Of a stretch of DNA of 64,000 nucleotides, positions 56,834 to 64,000 are shown piece after piece (within the stretch, counting starts at the first letter, position 1; every line of letters starts with the position of its first letter). Both the position numbers and the translations under genes were made by a program. Where the stretch lies: NCBI GenBank assembly GCA_033763835.1, contig JANRJS010000006.1, positions 96,893-160,892 on the forward strand, written 5' to 3'. The notes under the pieces were generated by a model. It searched no databases. It was not told where the DNA came from and was given only the letters and a program-made list of their open reading frames with translations. This DNA comes from JAPKYZ01 sp033763835 (lineage in GTDB: Bacteria > Acidobacteriota > Terriglobia > Bryobacterales > Bryobacteraceae).

Positions 56834-59635
56834 CTAGGCCGCCGCCAGCATCTCCGCGACGATGCGCGAGCAGGAGAAGCAGATCGTCGAGAACTCGGGG
56901 TCCACGCCGACGTCGGTTTTGAATTTCCAGCAGCGCTCGCACTTTTGGCCGTCGGCGCGCGCGACATGCACCGCCAAATCTTCGCCGGAGGCGGGCTCCA
57001 GTTCCACCGCGCTCACGATGAACAACCCGGGCAAATCCTCCGCGTGCCGCCCCAGCAAATCGTAAAGCGCGCCGCCCGCCGCCAAGTGCACCTGCGCTTC
57101 TAGAGGTGCGCCGATCAGTTTTTCTTGCCGCGCCACTTCGAGCGCTTTGGTGACTTGCTCGCGCACGGCGAGCAGTCCGTCCCAATCGGCGAGTTCGGCG
57201 GGCGATAGTCCGGCTAACTCTTCCAGTTTCGGGAACTCGGCGAGATGGACGCTCTCCGGTTCGCCCTCGCGTTTGAGGAACGCCCAGGCTTCGTCCGCCG
57301 TGAATGCCAGCAGCGGAGCCATCAACCGCACCAGCGCGTGCGCCACGCAGTGGAGCGCCGCTTGCGCGGAACGCCGCTCCGGCGAATGAGCGCCTGCAGT
57401 GTAGAGCCGGTCCTTCGAGACGTCGAAATAAACCGCACTCAGATCGTTGACGCAGAACTGGTAAAGGTCTTGGTACGCCCAGTGAAACCGGTACGCGGCG
57501 TAGTTCGCGAGCGTCCGCACGACCAACGCTTGCGCGCGCGAAAGGATCCAGCCGTCGATACCGGTCAATCGCGAAGGCGCATGCCGCGCAGGGTCGAAAT
57601 CGTGAATCGCGCCCAGCGCGTAGCGAATCGTGTTGCGCATCTTGCGGTACGCTTCCGCCAGCCGCTCCAAGATCGTGTCCGACAGCCGCACATCGTCCGA
57701 GTACTCGATCGAGGCCACCCAAAGCCGCAGAACGTCCGCTCCGTACTTCTTGACGACCCGCTCCGGCTCGATGCCGTTGCCAAGCGCCTTCGACATCGCG
57801 CGCCCCTGTTCGTCGAGGGTCCAACCGTTGGTGACGATTTCGCGATACGGCGCGCCGCCGCGCAATCCCACCCCGATCAGTAGCGAAGAGTGGAACCAGC
57901 CGCGGTACTGGTCGCCGCCTTCGAGATACATGTCCGAAGGCCAGTCGAGCCCGTTCGGTTCGAGCACGGCGAGATGCGACGCGCCGGAGTCGAACCAGAC
58001 ATCGAGAATGTCGGTCTCTTTGCGGAATTCCGCGCCGCCGCATTGCGCACATTGGACACCCTCGCCCATCAACTCGGAGGGCGAAAGCCGGTACCACGCG
58101 TCGGCGGTTTCCCGCCGGAAACGCTCGATGACGGGCATGAGCTTTGCCTTCTCGGTCACCGGCGTATTGCAACTCTCGCAATAAAACACCGGGATCGGCA
58201 CGCCCCACACGCGCTGCCGCGAAACATTCCAGTCGGGGCGGGTGGCGATCATGTTCGAGATGCGGCTTTCGCCCCACTCGGGCAGCCATTTCACGGTCTT
58301 GATCGCTTCGAGCGTCCGCTCGCGCAGACCGTTCCGCTCCATGCCGATGAACCACTGCTCGGTCGCGCGGAAAATCGTCGGCTTGTGACAGCGCCAGCAA
58401 TGCGGATAGCTGTGCTCGAGCTTCCGTTGCGCCACCAGCGCGCCATACTCTTCAAGAAGGCCGATCACCACTGGATTCGCCTGCCAGACCGTCTTGCCGA
58501 GCAGCGCCTCGGGCAGTTCGCCCTCCGCGCCTTCCGCTTGGAACAACTTCCCCGCCCCGTCCACGGGACAGTAGACCGGCAGCTTGTATTTCAGGCCGAC
58601 GACGTAATCTTCCTGGCCGTGACCGGGGGCCGTGTGCACCGCGCCAGTGCCCTGCTCGAGCGTCACGTGCTCGCCCAAAATGCCTAGCGATTCGCGTTTC
58701 AGAAACGGATGCTGGAAGCGCGCGCCCTCGATCCGCTCGCCGGGAAACTTCGCGAGGATCGAGTAGTCCGTCCAGCCCGCCGCCGCGGCGGTTTGTTCCA
58801 CCAGATCGCTCGCGACGATGTACGCTTCCTTGCCCGCCGCGACGGCCGAGTACTCGAATTTCGGGTGATACGAGATCGCCAGATTGGCGGGGATCGTCCA
58901 GGGCGTCGTGGTCCAGATCAGGCCGAACGTGCGCCACCCGCGCAACGCTTCGTCGATCGCCGCCGCGTCCGAGAGCAGCGGAAATCGCACCCAAATCGAG
59001 GGGCTGGTATGGTTCGCATACTCGATCTCGGCTTCGGCGAGCGATGTGCGGCAGTTGAGGCACCAGTTGACGGGCTTGAGTCCCTTAAATACATAGCCGC
59101 GGTCGAGAAACTCGACGAAGGTTTCGGCGATCACCGCTTCGTACCCGGCGGTCATCGTCAGGTACGGATCGTCCCAGCGCCCAAGAATGCCGAGCCGTTG
59201 GAAATCTTTCGATTGCAGATCGACGAACTTCTGCGCGTACTTACGGCACTCGCCGCGCACTTCGGCGGCGGCCATCGAAGCCTTCTTCGACCCCAGTTGT
59301 TCGTCGACCTTGATCTCGATCGGTAGCCCGTGGCAATCCCAGCCGGGGATGTAAGGCGCGTCGTAACCGGCCATTGTCTTGGTCTTGACGATGAAATCTT
59401 TGAGCAGTTTGTTGAGCGCGTGACCGAGATGGATGTTGCCGTTCGCGTACGGCGGACCGTCGTGCAAAACATATCGGGGACGCCCCGCGCGGGATTCGCG
59501 AATACGCCGGTAAAGACCCATCGCGTTCCACCGGGCGAGCGTTTCGGGCTCGCGCGCCGGCAGGTTGGCCTTCATCGCGAAATCGGTCTTGGGTAAGTGG
59601 ACCGTTTTCTTCAGGTCCACGGCTTGGCTGGTCAT
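56834..59635 (-). CDS. ileS: Isoleucyl-tRNA synthetase
   Basis: 933 residues. HIGH motif in PPYANGNIHLGHALNKLLKD (about residue 61); the KMSKS equivalent is GRAMSKALGN, with the first Lys and last Ser changed but the central Lys kept. Editing-domain motif WTTTPWTIPANLA is present; the C-terminus has a zinc finger (KCERCWKF...CFSCSR). Length and finger mark the bacterial IleS type. It is the first gene of ileS-lspA-lgt-phyH on the minus strand. The 144 bases upstream, before the histidine kinase end, hold no gene that I can see. Confidence 0.96.
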   Translation of the reverse strand: MTSQAVDLKKTVHLPKTDFAMKANLPAREPETLARWNAMGLYRRIRESRAGRPRYVLHDGPPYANGNIHLGHALNKLLKDFIVKTKTMAGYDAPYIPGWDCHGLPIEIKVDEQLGSKKASMAAAEVRGECRKYAQKFVDLQSKDFQRLGILGRWDDPYLTMTAGYEAVIAETFVEFLDRGYVFKGLKPVNWCLNCRTSLAEAEIEYANHTSPSIWVRFPLLSDAAAIDEALRGWRTFGLIWTTTPWTIPANLAISYHPKFEYSAVAAGKEAYIVASDLVEQTAAAAGWTDYSILAKFPGERIEGARFQHPFLKRESLGILGEHVTLEQGTGAVHTAPGHGQEDYVVGLKYKLPVYCPVDGAGKLFQAEGAEGELPEALLGKTVWQANPVVIGLLEEYGALVAQRKLEHSYPHCWRCHKPTIFRATEQWFIGMERNGLRERTLEAIKTVKWLPEWGESRISNMIATRPDWNVSRQRVWGVPIPVFYCESCNTPVTEKAKLMPVIERFRRETADAWYRLSPSELMGEGVQCAQCGGAEFRKETDILDVWFDSGASHLAVLEPNGLDWPSDMYLEGGDQYRGWFHSSLLIGVGLRGGAPYREIVTNGWTLDEQGRAMSKALGNGIEPERVVKKYGADVLRLWVASIEYSDDVRLSDTILERLAEAYRKMRNTIRYALGAIHDFDPARHAPSRLTGIDGWILSRAQALVVRTLANYAAYRFHWAYQDLYQFCVNDLSAVYFDVSKDRLYTAGAHSPERRSAQAALHCVAHALVRLMAPLLAFTADEAWAFLKREGEPESVHLAEFPKLEELAGLSPAELADWDGLLAVREQVTKALEVARQEKLIGAPLEAQVHLAAGGALYDLLGRHAEDLPGLFIVSAVELEPASGEDLAVHVARADGQKCERCWKFKTDVGVDPEFSTICFSCSRIVAEMLAAA

Positions 59636-59779
59636 GAGCGGATACCTGTATGGTACCCGCGCGGACTATCGCGCCGCCGCGGATTGCGCCAAATCGGAAC
59701 TATGCCCACTGGCCGTGAGACAACGAGCCAGAAGATTCTCGAACTGGAGGAGATCCCCCGGCGGAGAATTTTCGAGTGG

Positions 59780-61861
59780 CTAGGTAGGCGTTTCCACGGG
59801 CTCGGCGGGAACTGGAATCCAGCGTTCCACTTCGCCGCGAATCGTGTTTATTTTGAAAGGCTTTGCGATAAACCCGTCCATGCCTGCGGCAAGGCATCTC
59901 TCGCGATCCGCCACCGAGGCATTGGCCGTTAACGCGACAATCGGCACACGCCGGCCGCCGGATTCCGAACGCCGGATCGCCTGCGCCGCTTCGAGACCGT
60001 CCATGACGGGCATCTGACAATCCATAAAGACGAGTTCGAACCGTCCGGACCCAAAACGATCCACTGCCTCGGCGCCGTTGCGGGCGATCACGACATCCAG
60101 GCCCATACCGGTCAACAACCGGACGATCAATTTCTCGTTCACGATGTTGTCCTCGGCCACCAGCACCCGGCCGGACAAAGTGCGCCTCGGGAGAGCGGGC
60201 ACGCCGGTATCCTCGCTCACCGGTCCGGCGGCGGTCTTCAGCCGGAGGTCCACCCAAAACTTGGAGCCTTGGCCCACTTCGCTTTCGACGCCGGTTTCGC
60301 CGCCCATCAGCTCGGCCAGCGATCGCACGATCGCCAAGCCCAAGCCCGTGCCTCCGAAACGCCGCGTGGTGGATGCGTCGGCTTGTTCGAACTTGCGAAA
60401 CAACCGGGGCAGCGCTTCCGCCTCGATCCCGATCCCGGTATCGGCGACCGCCAAACGCACCGCGATCCCGTCCCCCACGCGCTCCAGGCAATCGAGCGAA
60501 AGCGTCACCGAGCCGCGTTCGGTGAATTTCTGCGCGTTCGTACCCAGATTCAACAGGATTTGCCGCAGGCGGTTTTCGTCGCCCAAAACCCAGCGGGGCG
60601 CGTCCGGGGCGATTCGCGTCACGATGGCGACATCCTTACCCTGCGCAGCGCTCGCCAAGGTACGCGCCGTCGATTCGATCAGCCAATGCAAGTCGAGGGT
60701 GCAGTGTTCGAGTTCGAACTTGCCCGCCTCGATCTTCGACAGGTCCAGCACGTCATTGAGCAGGGCCAGGAGCTGTAACGCCGAAACCTGAGCGGCCTCG
60801 GCGAACTCGCGCTGCTCGGCATCGAGCTTGGTTTCGATTAGCAGCGACGTCATTCCGAGAAAGCCGTTGATCGGGGTGCGAATCTCGTGCGACATCGCGG
60901 CGAGAAACTCGCTCTTCGCTCGAGTGGCGGTTTCGGCCTGCGCTTTGGCGCGCCGCAGAAAATAGAGCGCGGCCAAAAGGCCTCCCGTAAGCGCGGACAG
61001 TCCGGCGGCGGCCCAGCCCAGCCGCTCCCGGCTGCGCTCGCCTTCGGCCATGACGAGAAACGTAGCCGCTTCGGGCCCGACGCCGCCGTAGCGCGAGTAG
61101 ATGCGCTCCACGTCTCCGGAAACGGCGAGGCTCGCGATTTCGGCTTGAATCGCATCGGCGAAGCGGGCCATCCCCGGAGCCGCGCCGATCGAAATCGGTA
61201 AACGCGCGCCCGTATCGACCCAATCGAGAGCCACTCCCTGACAGCCCTCCGGGCGGGCGAGCAGGTTCACCAGCGCGGTTCTGGCGGTTAGCAAAGCCGC
61301 GTCCAAGTCGCCGCGGCATACGCGCGCGATCGCCTCCGCGCGCGACGCGACGATTTCCTTGACGAAGCTCTGTTTGAACTTCGACAGGATGTCCTCTTCG
61401 AACTGCATCTTCAGCGAGCCGATCTTCACCCCGGGGCGCGCCTGCCGCACGGCATCCACGCGATCCCGCCGGGCCAGGAGCAAATAGTCGGACTTGATCC
61501 ACGGCTTACTGAGATGGAACTTCCGGCCGTAGTGCGAAGCCGAAGGGATCGACTGCGCCAGATCGTAAACCGGCCCCAAGCCTTCATCCGGGTCGATATT
61601 GGCCGGCACCCACTGCAACTCTATGCCGCGCCGCTTCGCCGCAAGGTCGAACAATTCCACGCTCGGCCCAGTGATCTTTCCGTCGCGGACCAGGACGTAA
61701 GGGGGAGTGGGGTACGCGGAAATCCGCAAGGGTCTCGCCGGTGGACGGTGGTACCACCACCAAACGCCCACGCCCAACGCCATTAAGACCGCGGGCGGTG
61801 CCCACCAAAATCTACGGAGTAGCGCCAACCTACCGTTCCTTTTCGGCGGCGCGCGCCGCAC
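59780..61861 (-). CDS. Hybrid sensor histidine kinase with periplasmic solute-binding domain
   Basis: 693 residues. Membrane helix 1 at about 19-37, then a periplasmic family 3 solute-binding domain (about 45-270, LRISAYPTPPYVL...), helix 2 at about 285-300, and the kinase: His in AAMSHEIRTPINGFLG, N-box LRQILLNLGTNAQKF, G1 ADTGIGIEAEAL and G2 RFGGTGLGLAIVRSL. A C-terminal receiver has acidic residues in VLVAEDN, Asp in LVFMDCQMPVMDG, and Lys in IAKPFK. It should sense an amino acid-like ligand and pass phosphate through the receiver. No histidine phosphotransfer protein or separate response regulator is nearby. Confidence 0.92.
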   Translation of the reverse strand: MRRAPPKRNGRLALLRRFWWAPPAVLMALGVGVWWWYHRPPARPLRISAYPTPPYVLVRDGKITGPSVELFDLAAKRRGIELQWVPANIDPDEGLGPVYDLAQSIPSASHYGRKFHLSKPWIKSDYLLLARRDRVDAVRQARPGVKIGSLKMQFEEDILSKFKQSFVKEIVASRAEAIARVCRGDLDAALLTARTALVNLLARPEGCQGVALDWVDTGARLPISIGAAPGMARFADAIQAEIASLAVSGDVERIYSRYGGVGPEAATFLVMAEGERSRERLGWAAAGLSALTGGLLAALYFLRRAKAQAETATRAKSEFLAAMSHEIRTPINGFLGMTSLLIETKLDAEQREFAEAAQVSALQLLALLNDVLDLSKIEAGKFELEHCTLDLHWLIESTARTLASAAQGKDVAIVTRIAPDAPRWVLGDENRLRQILLNLGTNAQKFTERGSVTLSLDCLERVGDGIAVRLAVADTGIGIEAEALPRLFRKFEQADASTTRRFGGTGLGLAIVRSLAELMGGETGVESEVGQGSKFWVDLRLKTAAGPVSEDTGVPALPRRTLSGRVLVAEDNIVNEKLIVRLLTGMGLDVVIARNGAEAVDRFGSGRFELVFMDCQMPVMDGLEAAQAIRRSESGGRRVPIVALTANASVADRERCLAAGMDGFIAKPFKINTIRGEVERWIPVPAEPVETPT

Positions 61862-61879
61862 CCAGAGCCGGGATTTTCC

Positions 61880-63808
61880 CTAGGCGGATCGCGAGCCTAA
61901 CCGTATGACTTCGAGTATACGTTCGACATCGAACACCGCGCCGCCCCAAGGTCCGCCGCTCACCTCTTGCAACGCGGCCCATAACCGCGAATCGTTAGGG
62001 AGCAGCGGATCGGGCGCGAGTCCCGGGTGCGGCTCGCGCGCCGCGAATGCCCTAAAATCGCCCACATAGTTCACGCTGCCCGACATATTTACGCGATCGA
62101 CGACGATTTCGATTTCGTCGCCGTCGCGCAGTTTGCCGATCGGCCCGCCCGCCAACGCCTCGGGCGTCACGTGGCCGATGCATGCGCCGGTGGAGACTCC
62201 GCTGAATCGCGCGTCGGTCAGCACCGCCACGTGCTTTCCGAAATCGAGCATCTTGAGCGCCGAGGTTACTTGATACGTCTCTTCCATGCCGCTGCCCAGT
62301 GGTCCGCGCCCGGCGAGCACAAGAATGTCGCCCGCTTTCACCGCGCCCGACTTGATCGCCGCCACCGCCGCCGGTTCGCTCGTAAAAACTTTCGCCGGTC
62401 CTCGCTTGCGGTAGACGCCGTCCGCATCAACGACGCTCGCGTCGATAGCCGTCGATTTGATGACCGACCCGCCGGGCGTGAGATTGCCGGTGGGGAAGCA
62501 GACGGTGGAAGCGAGTCCGCGAGACCGCGCGCGATCCGGACTCATGATCACGTGGTCCGGATCGACGCCGTCGCGCTCTTTCAAAATGCGCCGCAGCGTG
62601 TGGCGGCGTTCGGAATCCTTCCACCAATCGAGCAGCCGGTCGAGCGTTTCGCCTGCGACGGTCTCGACGCCGATATCGAGCAAGCCCATTCCTCGCAAGT
62701 GCAGCATCGCCTCCGGCACGCCGCCCGCGAGAAACACCTGGACCGTGGGATGCCCCACGGGACCGTTGGGCAGCGCGTCCACCAATCGCGGCACTTGGCG
62801 ATTCACCCGCGACCAGTCGTCGACGGTGGGGCGCTTCAGTCCGGCGGCATGCGCGGTGGCGGGCAAGTGCAGAATCAAGTTGGTGGATCCGCCGAACGCC
62901 GCATGCAACACCATCGCGTTTTCCAGCGCGCGGGGAGTGAGGATATCGCGCATCGTGCGCTTGCGCGCAATCATTGCGAGCAACGCCCGCGCCGAGCGCT
63001 TCGCCATGTCGGTCCAAATCGGATGTCCCGATGGCGCGAGCGCCGCATGCGGCAACGTCATGCCGAGCGCTTCGGCGACGACTTGGGAAGTGGCGGCCGT
63101 ACCCAAGAACTGACAACCCCCGCCCGGCGACGCGCACGCGCGGCACCCCATTTCGGCCGCGTACTCGAGCGTGATGACGTTATGGGCGAAGCGCGCTCCG
63201 ATGGTCTGGACTTTGCCCGCGTCCTCGCCGTCCTCGGGCGCGAGCGTCACGCCGCCGGGCACGAGCACGCACGCGAGATCGTGCATACCGGCCAGTGCCA
63301 TCATCATCGCGGGCAAACCCTTGTCGCACGTCGCGACACCGAGCGCCCCCTGCCGCGTGGGCAGCGAACGAATCAAGCGGCGGAAGAGAATGGCCGCGTC
63401 GTTGCGGTACGGCAGCGAATCGAACATCCCGATGGTGCCCTGCGTCCGGCCGTCGCACGGATCGGTGACCGCTCCCGCGAACGGCAGCCCGCCGAGCCGC
63501 GCGATTTCCTCGGCGGCCGCGGCGACGAGGAGGCCGACCTCCCAGTGCCCGCTGTGGTATCCGAGCGCGATCGGCGAGCCGTCGGCCGCCCTCATTCCGC
63601 CGTGCGTGGAGAGGATCAGGTATTCCTTGCGGCCGAGGAAACTCGGGTCGATGCCCATGCCGACGTTCTGGGTCCAACCGAAAAGATCGCCGCTCGGGGC
63701 GTGGCGGAGCATCTCGGGGGTGACGGGCAGTTTCCCGCCCGGCCCCGCGACCGTGGAGGCGAACTCGTAGACGGAATCGTCGCGGGTTTCGAGCAGATCG
63801 ACGGGCAT
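61880..63808 (-). CDS. IlvD/Edd-family dehydratase of the YjhG/YagF (D-xylonate dehydratase) type
   Basis: 642 residues, close to the 655 of E. coli YjhG. It shares YjhG/YagF blocks: RHAPSGDLFGWTQNVGMG, LSTHGGMRAADG, DPCDGRTQGTIGMFDSLPYRND, VATCDKGLPAMMMALAG, ACASPGGGCQFLGTAATSQVVAEALG, HAAFGGSTNLILHLPA and TDARFSGVSTGACIGHV. The Cys of the Fe-S site are in DPCDGR, CDKG and GGGCQF. It should dehydrate a sugar acid such as D-xylonate. No xylose dehydrogenase or other pentose gene lies in the window, so the substrate is open. A divergent miaB starts 152 bases away. Confidence 0.9.
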   Translation of the reverse strand: MPVDLLETRDDSVYEFASTVAGPGGKLPVTPEMLRHAPSGDLFGWTQNVGMGIDPSFLGRKEYLILSTHGGMRAADGSPIALGYHSGHWEVGLLVAAAAEEIARLGGLPFAGAVTDPCDGRTQGTIGMFDSLPYRNDAAILFRRLIRSLPTRQGALGVATCDKGLPAMMMALAGMHDLACVLVPGGVTLAPEDGEDAGKVQTIGARFAHNVITLEYAAEMGCRACASPGGGCQFLGTAATSQVVAEALGMTLPHAALAPSGHPIWTDMAKRSARALLAMIARKRTMRDILTPRALENAMVLHAAFGGSTNLILHLPATAHAAGLKRPTVDDWSRVNRQVPRLVDALPNGPVGHPTVQVFLAGGVPEAMLHLRGMGLLDIGVETVAGETLDRLLDWWKDSERRHTLRRILKERDGVDPDHVIMSPDRARSRGLASTVCFPTGNLTPGGSVIKSTAIDASVVDADGVYRKRGPAKVFTSEPAAVAAIKSGAVKAGDILVLAGRGPLGSGMEETYQVTSALKMLDFGKHVAVLTDARFSGVSTGACIGHVTPEALAGGPIGKLRDGDEIEIVVDRVNMSGSVNYVGDFRAFAAREPHPGLAPDPLLPNDSRLWAALQEVSGGPWGGAVFDVERILEVIRLGSRSA

Positions 63809-63960
63809 GGGGGAGCCGGGGTTCGGGGTTCGCCGGTTTCGCGAGTTTGGGCGTTTTCTCCTTTCCGTTGTACCGCGCCGAACTTCTCTGGTGGCGAAGC
63901 GGCTCGGGCCGGTAAGGTAAGCAGTTGATCTCGGCCCCGTTACTAACGGACTCCCGAACC

Positions 63961-64000
63961 ATGCCCAAGGTCTACATCGAAACCGTCGGCTGCCAGATGA
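63961..64000 (+). CDS. miaB: tRNA-2-methylthio-N6-dimethylallyladenosine synthase, first codons
   Basis: MPKVYIETVGCQM: 13 codons at the window edge. It matches the start of MiaB (KVYIETFGCQMN), which places the first Cys of the N-terminal UPF0004 Fe-S domain in GCQM. The enzyme methylthiolates A37 of tRNAs. Relatives RimO and MtaB start with similar words (GC.KN), so the assignment rests on GCQM. The rest lies outside the window. Confidence 0.7.
   Translation, partial: MPKVYIETVGCQM

Noticed and set aside
56829..58400. Long minus-strand frame inside ileS
   Set aside because: Same strand as ileS but another frame; low-complexity Arg/Ala product, while the ileS frame carries all synthetase motifs.
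62027..63928. Very long open frame on the plus strand opposite the YjhG-type dehydratase
   Set aside because: Arg/His-rich product without motifs; its complement is a full-length, well-conserved enzyme. Long antisense frames are expected in GC-rich coding DNA.

Overview
This is a compact, GC-rich (clearly above 60 % by eye) bacterial chromosome segment with about 75 genes, one tRNA and no gene-free stretch longer than about 300 bases. Protein style and gene mix point to an acidobacterium of the Bryobacterales/Solibacter kind: Tat-exported sulfatases, a TonB receptor with an N-terminal carboxypeptidase-regulatory domain, DUF29 and DUF4159 proteins, a TIGR01777 epimerase next to a class II photolyase, and an ATP synthase operon with two b subunits but no atpB/atpE. 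This placement is inferred from gene content; there is no rRNA in the window to confirm it.

Layout. 1-6.9 kb: 5' end of gluQRS, a sulfatase, a frameshifted GT-C-like membrane gene, a YtcJ-type amidohydrolase, a MauE/DoxX-thioredoxin fusion and an argD-like aminotransferase. 6.9-14 kb (minus strand): one long run ffh-rpsP-khpA-rimM-trmD-rplS-rnhB, a small membrane protein, two tandem lepB genes and manC, linking SRP, ribosome maturation and signal peptide cleavage. 14-21 kb: an orphan RHH protein, a queuosine-precursor transporter, a MazEF-like pair, a second sulfatase, TIGR01777 epimerase, class II photolyase, a radical SAM/SPASM protein and a TPR protein. 21-29 kb (plus): cmk-lysC, then atpF'-atpF-atpH-atpA-atpG-atpD-atpC. 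29-37.5 kb: DUF29, DUF4159, tRNA-Pro(GGG), a D-aminoacylase-like hydrolase, a HEAT protein, a 743-residue membrane protein of unknown family, aat, a lipoprotein, an SDR and thioredoxin. 37.5-43.2 kb: two vapBC loci around ilvD, an aldo/keto reductase, a PIG-L deacetylase and a TlpA-like protein. 43.2-51 kb: a His/Cys-rich small membrane protein, a TonB receptor, a DASS transporter, an ECF sigma factor with its partner, and GT2 and GT87-like glycosyltransferases. 51-64 kb: a zinc-ribbon microprotein, TPR protein, yvcK, glmU, an AbrB/PIN locus with a broken toxin, phyH-lgt-lspA-ileS, a hybrid histidine kinase, a YjhG/YagF-type dehydratase and the first codons of miaB.

Most of the window is housekeeping and is easy to assign. 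The less ordinary points are: rnhB appears to start at ATT; three genes carry single-site lesions (two frameshifts and one amber codon); a near-perfect inverted repeat covers the likely start codon of the MauE-thioredoxin fusion; five loci of toxin-antitoxin type occur within about 41 kb; a 47-residue zinc-ribbon gene sits behind a near-consensus sigma70 promoter; and the 743-residue protein has no family I recognise. I saw no CRISPR array, insertion sequence, prophage or replication origin.
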